Under the pieces are notes generated by a model. That model ran no database searches, was not told the DNA's origin, and saw nothing but the letters and a program-made list of their open reading frames with translations. DNA of 64,000 bases from Pseudomonas sp. Irchel s3h17. GTDB taxonomy: Bacteria; Pseudomonadota; Gammaproteobacteria; Pseudomonadales; Pseudomonadaceae. Location: assembly GCF_900187505.1 (NCBI RefSeq), contig NZ_FYDL01000011.1, positions 181,385 to 245,384 of the forward strand, read 5' to 3'. Made by a program: the position numbers and the translations under genes. Shown piece after piece: positions 8,670 through 16,166 of the stretch; position 1 is the first letter of the stretch, and each line of letters starts with the position of its first letter.

Positions 8670-10154
8670 GTGGTTTTTTCTTCCAACGTGTTCCTGTTCC
8701 TGTTCCTGCCGATTTTCCTCGGCTTGTACTACCTGGTCGGAACGCGCTATCGAAACCTGCTGTTGCTGGTCGCTAGCTACATCTTCTATGCCTGGTGGCG
8801 CATCGACTTCCTGGCGCTGTTCGCTGTCGTGACAGTGTTCAACTTCTGGATTGGCCTGCGCATCGGCGCGGCCGGAGTGCGCACGAAAACTGCGCGGAAA
8901 TGGCTGCTCCTCGGCGTGGCGGTGGACCTCGGCGTACTCGGCTATTTCAAGTACGCCAATTTCGGCGTCGACAGCCTCAACGCGATCATCACCTCGTTCG
9001 GCATGGAGCCGTTCGTGCTCACGCACATCCTGCTGCCGATCGGGATCTCTTTCTACATCTTCGAGTCCATCAGCTACATCATCGACGTCTACCGCGGCGA
9101 CACCCCAGCCACCCATAACCTGGTGGACTTCGCCGCCTTTGTGGCGATCTTCCCGCACCTGATTGCCGGCCCGGTACTGCGTTTCCGTGACCTGGCGGAC
9201 CAGTTCAATCACCGTACCCACACGGTGGACAAGTTCACCGAGGGCTGTACGCGCTTCATGCAAGGCTTCATCAAGAAGGTCTTCATCGCAGACAGCATCG
9301 CGCCCATCGCCGACCATTGCTTCGCGCTTTCCGACCCCACCACGGGCGACGCCTGGCTGGGTGCGCTGGCCTATACCGCGCAACTGTACTTCGACTTTTC
9401 CGGCTACAGCGACATGGCCATCGGCCTGGGCCTGATGATGGGCTTCCGCTTCATGGAAAACTTCAAGCAGCCGTACATCAGCCAATCCATTACCGAGTTC
9501 TGGCGACGCTGGCACATCAGCCTTTCCACCTGGCTGCGCGACTACCTGTACATCAGCCTGGGCGGCAACCGCGGAACCGCTTTCCAGACCTACCGTAACC
9601 TGTTCCTGACCATGCTGTTGGGCGGTCTGTGGCATGGCGCCAACTTCACCTACATCCTCTGGGGCGCCTGGCACGGCGTCTGGTTGGCCATTGAGCGTTT
9701 CTGGGGCGTGAACGCCGCGCCACGGGTGCTCAACCCGCTGAAGTGGGTCTTCACCTTCATGCTGGTGGTGATCGGCTGGGTGATTTTTCGTGCCGAGAAC
9801 CTCGACGTGGCCTGGCGCATGTACGTTGCCATGTTCAGCTTCGCCGACTGGCGGCTCTCCGAGCTCTACCACGCTCAGCTCACCAGCCTGCAGATCGCCA
9901 CCTTGGTGCTGGCCTATGTCGTGCTGGCCATCTTCGGCATCCGTCAGTTCTACGCCCAGCCGTTGGCCGGCGGACCCAAGGCCCGCGCCCGCGAAGACCA
10001 CGGCATCATGATCAACGCCAACGGCAGAGCCGCCGTGGCGCGCCTGCGGATAGGCGCCGTGGCCTTCCACGCTGCCGTGCTCCTGCTGTTCACCGTCTCG
10101 GTGCTGAAGCTCTCGGCGCAAAGCTTCTCGCCCTTCCTGTACTTCCAGTTCTGA
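8670..10154 (+). CDS. algI: AlgI, membrane-bound O-acyltransferase (MBOAT)
   Basis: Multi-pass inner-membrane protein that passes acetyl groups across the membrane to AlgJ/AlgX for alginate O-acetylation. The MBOAT pattern is clear: QLYFDFSGYSDMAIG, WRRWHISLSTWLRDYLY, and the invariant His at 322 in LWHGANFTYILWGAWHG. About ten to eleven hydrophobic segments are visible. I chose the GTG at 8670 because AAGGAG ends nine bases before it and the product then begins MVFSSNVFLFLFLP as in known AlgI proteins. An upstream ATG would add an unrelated 20-residue tail that reads through the hairpin. Length is 494 residues (P. aeruginosa 520). Confidence 0.94.
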   Translation: MVFSSNVFLFLFLPIFLGLYYLVGTRYRNLLLLVASYIFYAWWRIDFLALFAVVTVFNFWIGLRIGAAGVRTKTARKWLLLGVAVDLGVLGYFKYANFGVDSLNAIITSFGMEPFVLTHILLPIGISFYIFESISYIIDVYRGDTPATHNLVDFAAFVAIFPHLIAGPVLRFRDLADQFNHRTHTVDKFTEGCTRFMQGFIKKVFIADSIAPIADHCFALSDPTTGDAWLGALAYTAQLYFDFSGYSDMAIGLGLMMGFRFMENFKQPYISQSITEFWRRWHISLSTWLRDYLYISLGGNRGTAFQTYRNLFLTMLLGGLWHGANFTYILWGAWHGVWLAIERFWGVNAAPRVLNPLKWVFTFMLVVIGWVIFRAENLDVAWRMYVAMFSFADWRLSELYHAQLTSLQIATLVLAYVVLAIFGIRQFYAQPLAGGPKARAREDHGIMINANGRAAVARLRIGAVAFHAAVLLLFTVSVLKLSAQSFSPFLYFQF

Positions 10155-10166
10155 GGGGAACCGACT

Positions 10167-11336
10167 ATGAACAGAACCCTGAACCTGCTCTACAGCCTGC
10201 TCTTCTGCAGCCTGCTGCTGGCGCTCTGCCTGTGGTCCCTACGCGCGGTATTCGGCTTCTCCACAGCCAGTGAAACCAGCGTGCTGGACGGCAAACTGGC
10301 GCTGGCCTTCGAGAAGCACTACGACGCCCAGTTCCCGGTCAAGCAACTGGGCACCAATCTCTGGGCGCTGGCGGACTACACGCTTTTCGGCGAAGGCCGC
10401 CAGGGCGTGGTCATCGGCCAGGACGGCTGGCTGTTCTCGGACGAGGAGTTCAAGCCGGCGAGCAAACCCGATCAGTTGCAGGACAATTGGCGGTTGGTGA
10501 GCGCCGTACGGGCGGAGTTCGAGCGTCGTGGGGTGACGCTGGTGCTGGCGCTCCTGCCAGCCAAGGCTCGACTCTATCCGGAGCATCTGGATGACGAGCG
10601 ACCCGTGCTGACTCAGCAGAGCCTGTACCCGAAGGTCCTCGACATGATGCGCCAAGCCGGGTTGAGCGGGCCGGATCTGTTGCCTGCGCTGCAGCAGGCG
10701 AAGGCGCAGGAGCCAGTGTTCCTGCGTACCGACAGCCACTGGACCCCCTTCGGCGCAGAGGTCGCGGCCAGGAGTCTGGCCGAGCATCTGGCGCGGCAGG
10801 GTATCTGGCAGCATGGCGACCAGACCTTCGTCACCGAGGCTGTCGCCAGCCGGGAGCACAAAGGCGACCTGCTGAGCTTCCTGCCCCTGGAGCCGTACTT
10901 CGCCGACCTGCAACCACCGGCCGAGCGCCTGCGCCCGCGTCTGACCCGGGCCGCCGAGGGACAGGAGGCGAGCGCCGAGGATGCGCTGTTCGTCGACGCC
11001 CTGCCATCGATCGCGCTGGTCGGGACCAGCTACAGCGCCAACCCGGACTGGAACTTCGCCGGTGCCCTGAAACAGGCCCTGGGCAGCGACCTGCTCAATT
11101 ACGCCGAGGAGGGCAAGGGCCCACTGGTGCCCATGCTGAACCTGCTGCAGCAGGGGGAAAAAGAGCTCGCCGGGCTGCGCCTGGTGATCTGGGAGTTCCC
11201 CGAGCGCTACCTGATGCTACCAAGCGACCTGTCCGGATTCGACGCGGCCTGGCTCGCCCGGCTGAACAACGGCGAGGAGCCGGTCAGCCGCGCGCTGCAC
11301 ACCGCCACCTCCACTAAGTCCATCCTGCAATTCTAG
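10167..11336 (+). CDS. algJ: AlgJ, alginate O-acetyltransferase (SGNH-like)
   Basis: Periplasmic protein held by an N-terminal signal anchor (hydrophobic residues about 6-28). It takes part in acetyl transfer with AlgI, AlgF and AlgX. It is homologous to the AlgX SGNH domain: the Asp and His sit in TDSHWTPFGAE (about 190 and 192) and the Ser in VGTSYSAN (about 288). No CBM is present. Length is 389 residues (P. aeruginosa 391). The ATG lies 12 bases after the algI stop behind GAGGGGA. algF follows after ten bases. Confidence 0.94.
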   Translation: MNRTLNLLYSLLFCSLLLALCLWSLRAVFGFSTASETSVLDGKLALAFEKHYDAQFPVKQLGTNLWALADYTLFGEGRQGVVIGQDGWLFSDEEFKPASKPDQLQDNWRLVSAVRAEFERRGVTLVLALLPAKARLYPEHLDDERPVLTQQSLYPKVLDMMRQAGLSGPDLLPALQQAKAQEPVFLRTDSHWTPFGAEVAARSLAEHLARQGIWQHGDQTFVTEAVASREHKGDLLSFLPLEPYFADLQPPAERLRPRLTRAAEGQEASAEDALFVDALPSIALVGTSYSANPDWNFAGALKQALGSDLLNYAEEGKGPLVPMLNLLQQGEKELAGLRLVIWEFPERYLMLPSDLSGFDAAWLARLNNGEEPVSRALHTATSTKSILQF

Positions 11337-11346
11337 GAGCACCTGT

Positions 11347-11994
11347 ATGTCCCTTTTTTCCTCGATGTCCTACACCCTGCGTTTGGGCAGCCTGTTGCTT
11401 GGCCTGTCCGCCCCGTGGGTGATGGCTGACGAAGCGGCGCTCTACGGTCCGGCGGCACCGTATGGCTCGGCCTTCGTGCGCGGCTTCAACGCCGCAAACA
11501 GCAGTTTTGACGCCAACCTCGGCCCTGTCCGCATCAATGACCTGGGCGCCAAAAGCAGCAGCGATTTCGCCTTCCTGCCGGCCGGTAAATACACCGTCAG
11601 CGCAGATGGCAAGAGCCTGGCAGTGAAGCTCGACGCCGAGCGCTACTACACACTGGTGCAGATGCCGGATAGGGCGCTGGAGCTGGTGGAGGAGCCGCCG
11701 TTCAAGAATCGCCAGAAGTCCCTGCTGCGCCTGCAGAATCTATCCGACACCGCCCTGTCGATTAAAACCGCCGACGGTCGTACCGAGGTCATCCGCCCGG
11801 TCTCGGCTAACGCCCGTGGCGAGCGCGAGATCAACCCGGTCAAGGTGCGCCTGACGCTGTTCGCTGGCGACCGCAAGATTCGTGACCTCGACCCGCTGGT
11901 GCTGGAGCGTGGCGAAGTGGTCAGCCTGTTCGTCACCGGTTCCGCCGACAAGCTGTCTCCGGCCTGGGTCAAGCGTCCGGTCGCGACCAACTGA
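11347..11994 (+). CDS. algF: AlgF, periplasmic alginate acetylation adaptor
   Basis: Small periplasmic protein required for alginate O-acetylation, thought to bridge AlgJ and AlgX. A signal peptide spans about residues 1-27 (cleavage near VMADEA). Two beta-rich domains follow with no enzymatic motif. Length is 215 residues (P. aeruginosa 216). An AGGAGC site precedes the ATG. The gene is followed after only nine bases by algL, whereas the usual downstream neighbour is algA. Confidence 0.93.
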   Translation: MSLFSSMSYTLRLGSLLLGLSAPWVMADEAALYGPAAPYGSAFVRGFNAANSSFDANLGPVRINDLGAKSSSDFAFLPAGKYTVSADGKSLAVKLDAERYYTLVQMPDRALELVEEPPFKNRQKSLLRLQNLSDTALSIKTADGRTEVIRPVSANARGEREINPVKVRLTLFAGDRKIRDLDPLVLERGEVVSLFVTGSADKLSPAWVKRPVATN

Positions 11995-12003
11995 GGAATG
12001 GCT

Positions 12004-13110
12004 ATGAAACCCTGGCTGATCTGTTCGCGGATGGCGCTAGCTGGCCTGGCCCTGTTGCTGGCCGCCGGCTGCAGCAAGCCCCTGGAACGTAACGCCGGCA
12101 CCAGCCTGGTGCCGCCCAGCGGCTTCTACCTGGCCGCTCCGTCCCCCAAGGACAAGGTGCCGGCCTGTCCCGGGGCACCCGCGCCCTATTCGGGCGACCT
12201 GCTGTTCCCGAGCAAATACGAAGGTTCGGACTCGGCCAGGGACAAGCTCAACCCGCAGGCCGCCGCGCGCTACAAGCGGCTGACCGGCGATGTGCGTACG
12301 CTGGAAAGCGGCGTGAGCAAACTGGTCGGCAAGTATCTCGAGGATGGCCGGCAGGAATACGCCGACTGCGCCCTGACCTGGTTGAGCACATGGGCCGAAG
12401 CCGACGCGCTGCTCAGCCGAACCTACAACCACACCGGCAAGTCGGTGCGCAAATGGGCGCTGGGCAGCCTGTCTGCCGCCTATCTGCGGCTGCAGTTCGC
12501 CGGCTCCGAACCCTTGCGTGGGCATGAGGCCGAAACTCGCGCCATCGAGCAGTGGTTCGCCCGGCTCGCCGACCAGGTGGTGCACGATTGGAACGAGCAA
12601 CCGCGCGAGCGGCGCAACAACCACCAGTACTGGGCTGCCTGGGCGGTGATGGCAAGCGCCGTGGTGCTCGACCGTCAGGACCTGTTCGACTGGGCGGTCG
12701 AGCAGTACCGCCATGGTATGGAGCAGGTCGACGCCGAGGGCTACCTGCCGCTGGAGTTGTCCCGGCAAACCCGGGCGCTTGCCTACCACAACTACAGCCT
12801 GGGGCCGCTGATGATGATCGCGGCATTCGCCGAGGCCAACGGGCTGGATCTGCGTGGCGACAACGGAGGTGCCCTGCAGCGGCTCGCCCAGCGGGTCGAA
12901 AGTGGCGTGCACAACCCGCGCCTTTTCGAGGCCCGGTCCGGCTACCCGCAGGAGCTGGAGGATTTGCAGGAGAACGGCAAGTTCGCCTGGCTGGAGCCCT
13001 ACTGTGCACTTTATCGCTGCTCGGCCGAGACCGACGCCTGGCGGCGCTCCCTAGAGCCCCTGGAGACCTATCGGCTAGGAGGGGATGTCACCCAGTTGTT
13101 CAACCCTTGA
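12004..13110 (+). CDS. algL: AlgL, alginate lyase (PL5), displaced and with a lipoprotein-type signal
   Basis: Poly-mannuronate lyase that clears stray polymer from the periplasm by beta-elimination. PL5 hallmarks are intact: NNHQYWAAW with the catalytic His at 207, RALAYHNY with the catalytic Tyr near 261-264 and its preceding Arg, and the conserved NHTGKSVRKWALGSLSAAY substrate-groove segment. I chose the ATG at 12004 because GAGG lies seven bases upstream. The ATG at 11998 is too close to that site. The N-terminus ends in LLLAAGC with Cys at residue 23 followed by Ser, a lipobox predicting an outer-membrane lipoprotein. Characterised AlgL proteins are soluble and periplasmic. Length is 368 residues (P. 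aeruginosa 367). Position after algF is atypical. Confidence 0.93.
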   Translation: MKPWLICSRMALAGLALLLAAGCSKPLERNAGTSLVPPSGFYLAAPSPKDKVPACPGAPAPYSGDLLFPSKYEGSDSARDKLNPQAAARYKRLTGDVRTLESGVSKLVGKYLEDGRQEYADCALTWLSTWAEADALLSRTYNHTGKSVRKWALGSLSAAYLRLQFAGSEPLRGHEAETRAIEQWFARLADQVVHDWNEQPRERRNNHQYWAAWAVMASAVVLDRQDLFDWAVEQYRHGMEQVDAEGYLPLELSRQTRALAYHNYSLGPLMMIAAFAEANGLDLRGDNGGALQRLAQRVESGVHNPRLFEARSGYPQELEDLQENGKFAWLEPYCALYRCSAETDAWRRSLEPLETYRLGGDVTQLFNP

Positions 13111-13190
13111 TCGCATCGATGCATTCACTCTCCCGGTAGTCCGAGGCAGGGCCTCGGCGGGGACAAGTATTAATTTGAAATGGAACTTTA

Positions 13191-13208
13191 ATGAGGCTTC
13201 TCCCATGA
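13191..13208 (+). promoter_or_regulatory. Five-codon mini-ORF coupled to algA
   Basis: ATG AGG CTT CTC CCA TGA: its stop overlaps the algA start codon in an ATGA arrangement (13205-13208). It is preceded at 13171-13185 by a TAATTTGAAA-type stretch that also precedes alg44 (1570-1584, one mismatch in 15). It could feed ribosomes to algA by reinitiation. GAGG within it (13193-13196) also serves as the algA ribosome site, so the mini-ORF may be incidental. Confidence 0.3.
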
Positions 13209-14662
13209 TTCCGGTAATCCTTTCTGGTGGTAGTGGTTCGCGCTTGTGGCCCCTTTCGCGCAAGCAGTATCCAAAGCAGTTCCTCGCCCTGACCAGCGAG
13301 CTTTCGCTGTTCCAGCAGACCCTGCAGCGCCTGGACTTCGAAGGCATGCAGAGCCCGCTGATCGTGTGCAACCATGAGCACCGCTTTATCGTCAACGAGC
13401 AACTGGAGCGGATCGGCGTCGAGGGGCACTCGACACTGCTCGAACCCTTCGGCCGCAATACCGCGCCGGCCGTGGCTATGGCCGCCTTGCAACTGCTGGC
13501 CGACGGCCGCGACGAACTGATGCTGGTGCTGCCGGCTGACCATGTGATCGAGGATCAACCGGCGCTGCGCGAGGCACTGGAAGTGGCGCGCGCGGTGGCC
13601 GAGGAAGGGGAGATGGTGTTGTTCGGCATCCCCGTCAAACGTCCCGAGACCGGCTTCGGCTACATCAAGGCGACCCGCGCAGGTGACGCCGACGGCATGC
13701 ATCCCGGCGTCTACCGGGTCAGCCACTTCGTCGAGAAGCCCAATGCAGAACTGGCCCGCGAGCTCGTTCGCACGGGCGGCTATTACTGGAACAGCGGCAT
13801 GTTCCTGTTCCGTGCCAGCCGTTATCTGGACGAGTTGCTCAAGCATGCGCCGGGCATCTACGACGCTTGTGCGCTGGCCCTGGAGCGCAGCCACCGCTGC
13901 GGCAATGTCATGACCATCGATACCGACACCTTCGAGTGCTGCCCGGACAACTCCATCGACTACGCGGTGATGGAGAAGACCTCCCGCGCCTGCGTGGTGC
14001 CGCTCGCCGCCGGCTGGAGCGACGTGGGCAACTGGTCCTCTCTGTGGGACGTGCATGAGAAGGACCAGGCCGGCAACGTGCTCAAGGGCGATGTGCTGAC
14101 CCACGACAGCCGCAACAGCTTCGTACACAGCAGCAGCAAGCTGGTGACCTTGGTCGGTGTGGACGATCTGGTGGTAGTAGAAACCAAGGATGCGGTGATG
14201 ATTGCCCACAAGAATTCGGTTCAGGACGTCAAGGCACTGGTCAACAGCCTGGATCTGAAGGGCCGTTCGGAAACCCAGAGCCATTGTGCGGTAAATCGTC
14301 CTTGGGGCTGCTACGACTCGGTGGACAACGGTATTCGCCATCAGGTCAAGCGCATCACCGTGAAGCCCGGCGCGCAGCTGTCGCTGCAGATGCACCACCA
14401 CCGCGCCGAGCACTGGATCGTGGTATCCGGCATCGCCCAGGTGACGTGTGACGATAAGGTGTTCCTGCTTGCCGAAAACCAGTCCACCTACATCCCGATC
14501 GCCTCGGTGCACCGCCTGGCCAACCCTGGCAAAATCCCGCTGGAGATCATCGAGGTGCAGTCCGGCAGCTACCTGGGTGAGGACGACATCGAGCGCCTGG
14601 AGGATGTCTATGGGCGGACCGGCGAGGCGCTGCTTGCACCCAAACTGGTCGCCGGCGGTTGA
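13205..14662 (+). CDS. algA: AlgA, bifunctional mannose-6-P isomerase / GDP-mannose pyrophosphorylase
   Basis: Supplies GDP-mannose for AlgD: an N-terminal nucleotidyltransferase makes GDP-mannose and a C-terminal cupin domain isomerises fructose-6-P to mannose-6-P. The nucleotidyltransferase signature LSGGSGSRLWPLSRKQYPKQ starts at residue 5. The metal-binding QMHHHRAEHW of the type II isomerase lies near residue 400. Length is 485 residues (P. aeruginosa 481). I use the ATG at 13205 (GAGG nine bases upstream). A frame opening at 13085 would add 40 residues that overlap algL and do not resemble AlgA. It closes the alginate operon. Confidence 0.95.
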   Translation: MIPVILSGGSGSRLWPLSRKQYPKQFLALTSELSLFQQTLQRLDFEGMQSPLIVCNHEHRFIVNEQLERIGVEGHSTLLEPFGRNTAPAVAMAALQLLADGRDELMLVLPADHVIEDQPALREALEVARAVAEEGEMVLFGIPVKRPETGFGYIKATRAGDADGMHPGVYRVSHFVEKPNAELARELVRTGGYYWNSGMFLFRASRYLDELLKHAPGIYDACALALERSHRCGNVMTIDTDTFECCPDNSIDYAVMEKTSRACVVPLAAGWSDVGNWSSLWDVHEKDQAGNVLKGDVLTHDSRNSFVHSSSKLVTLVGVDDLVVVETKDAVMIAHKNSVQDVKALVNSLDLKGRSETQSHCAVNRPWGCYDSVDNGIRHQVKRITVKPGAQLSLQMHHHRAEHWIVVSGIAQVTCDDKVFLLAENQSTYIPIASVHRLANPGKIPLEIIEVQSGSYLGEDDIERLEDVYGRTGEALLAPKLVAGG

Positions 14663-15251
14663 GCCAAAGCACCCGAACCAGCCGGTGGATCCATGCACGC
14701 CGACCCCTTGGCTGATTACCGATGCACGTCAGGTGCTGCTCAATGCAGCGCTTGAACGTTGCCTGGCCCCTGGCGCAGGTGCTGGGCGAGCTGTGGCAGC
14801 GCAGTTGGGCGCGCTCCAAGTCGTTGCGCTGCCATTCGCAGCCAGCCTTGCAAGATTTCGGCATCGGGCAGCTGCAACGGGTCGCGACGCTGGCGCCTCT
14901 TGGCACAGTGCCATCACCCTGCGCACAATCAGGGCATGTCCGGGTGTGCTGTCCCCGTTTCAGTTTTATACATCGATGACAAGGAAGTTTACCGTTGTTA
15001 AAAAAGAAAATATTGTCCGCTTTGATCTTGGCCAGTGTGTCAGTCTTTACAGTATTCAACTTTTTCAGCCTGTTTATTTCTGGATATTAGCCATCCATTC
15101 GGCGATCAGGAGGTCTGATCGGCGAGAGCGAACTTATGTGCGGCGGTTGTGGCTGAGCAGTCGTTAAGGGCTAATCTTGGAAGACTTAGAACTTGATGCT
15201 TTAAGGATTTCAATTGCTTGTCAGCGTTAAATATGGAGTTGAAAAGTCAGT
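14663..15251. other. Gene-poor stretch between algA and the FleN paralogue
   Basis: 589 bases without a convincing gene. The first part is GC-rich and holds a minus-strand open frame without a start (14740-14913, reading ...LQGWLRMAAQRLGARPTAL... to a stop) that looks like a decayed gene end, which I cannot identify. From about 14960 the base composition turns AT-rich, continuing to the start of the FleN-like gene. No clear terminator for algA is visible. Confidence 0.5.
14995..15090 (+). CDS. Possible short exported peptide or truncated gene start
   Basis: TTG-start frame of 31 codons with AAGGAAG seven bases upstream. The product (LLKKKILSALILASVSVFTV...) is a near-ideal signal peptide: Lys-rich head then a hydrophobic core, ending just after it at a TAG. 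It may be the 5' remnant of a secreted-protein gene cut by a rearrangement, or a small membrane peptide. The AT-rich composition differs from the neighbouring alginate genes. Support is weak. Confidence 0.25.
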   Translation: MLKKKILSALILASVSVFTVFNFFSLFISGY

Positions 15252-16073
15252 ATGGATACCGTGCACTCTGTACAAGTTATCGCTATCGCCAGCGGTAAGG
15301 GCGGCGTAGGCAAAACTACTGTGGCTGTGAATCTGGCATTGGCGCTGGCAGAGCTTGGGCGCCGAGTCGTTTTGCTGGATTCAAATCTTGAGTTCCCGAA
15401 TGTCGACGTCCAATTGGGGCTTGTGCCACGGTATACGCTTGTCGATCTAATCGAGGGTCGCTGTGAATTGTCCGATACCCTGATGGAAGGACCGGGAGGA
15501 GTGCGCATAGTCGCATCTGGTTCAGGTGTTCCGAGTATGGTGCGCCTGTCGCCGGCTCAGCATTCAGGCCTAATACAGGCATTCAGCGAGATAGTGGACA
15601 GCCTGGACGTGCTGGTGATCGACACCGCCACGGGTATTGGCGAACCGGTAGTCAGCTTCATTCGAGCTGCCCATGAAGTCTTGGTGATTGTATGCGATGA
15701 GCCGACTTCCATCTCCGGTGCTTACGCTTTGATCAAAGTACTTAATCATGAGCACGGGATGAAGCGCTTCAGGGTTTTGGCCAGCATGGAGAGCAACCCT
15801 CTAGAAGGGCAGAGTTTGTTTGCCAAGCTTATTAAACTCACGGACCACTTCCTGGATGTTTCCCTGCAGTATGCGGGAGCAATTCCTTACGATGAATATG
15901 TACGTAATGCCGCGCAGACACGGCGGGCGGTTTACGAGAGACATCCGCGATGCAAATGCAGCAAAGCCTTTCAGGAGGTTGCGCTCAAGGCTGACGCTTG
16001 GCCATTGCTGGGCGCTCCAAGAGGGCATGTAGAGTTTTTTGTCGAGCGACTTGTTAGCCACTCAAAAAGGTAA
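15252..16073 (+). CDS. FleN-like MinD/ParA-family ATPase, stand-alone paralogue
   Basis: 273-residue P-loop ATPase that matches the flagellar number regulator FleN along its whole length (for example LSPAQHSGLIQAFSEI, VCDEPTSISGAYALIK, HVEFFVERLV). The deviant Walker A is intact (GKGGVGKTT, K16 and K21). The Walker A' motif, LLDAD in FleN, reads LLDSN here: D43 is kept but residue 45 is Asn where MinD-type ATPases have the catalytic Asp. Walker B (VIDTATG) keeps its Asp. FleN normally sits in the flagellar cluster and antagonises the c-di-GMP-responsive activator FleQ. Here it stands alone behind the alginate operon with no flagellar genes nearby. A role in tuning FleQ or exopolysaccharide genes is inference. 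GGAG lies rather far upstream (about 13 bases). Confidence 0.8.
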   Translation: MDTVHSVQVIAIASGKGGVGKTTVAVNLALALAELGRRVVLLDSNLEFPNVDVQLGLVPRYTLVDLIEGRCELSDTLMEGPGGVRIVASGSGVPSMVRLSPAQHSGLIQAFSEIVDSLDVLVIDTATGIGEPVVSFIRAAHEVLVIVCDEPTSISGAYALIKVLNHEHGMKRFRVLASMESNPLEGQSLFAKLIKLTDHFLDVSLQYAGAIPYDEYVRNAAQTRRAVYERHPRCKCSKAFQEVALKADAWPLLGAPRGHVEFFVERLVSHSKR

Positions 16074-16166
16074 CAGCTCTCTGGTACTTCGTGTGATCAC
16101 TCGGGCGTCATCATCACCGCGAGCGTCATCTTGATAAGCATCGCCGGAAAGCCCGCTTCCACAGGG

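Noticed and set aside
7833..10121. Minus-strand frame of 762 codons opposite algX and algI
   Set aside because: Same antisense codon-bias effect; no recognisable domain and no ribosome site.
15252..16073. Calling the MinD/ParA protein a plasmid-partition ParA or a cell-division MinD
   Set aside because: Full-length similarity is to FleN, no parB, minC or minE accompanies it, and the LSPAQH and VCDEPTS blocks are FleN-specific.
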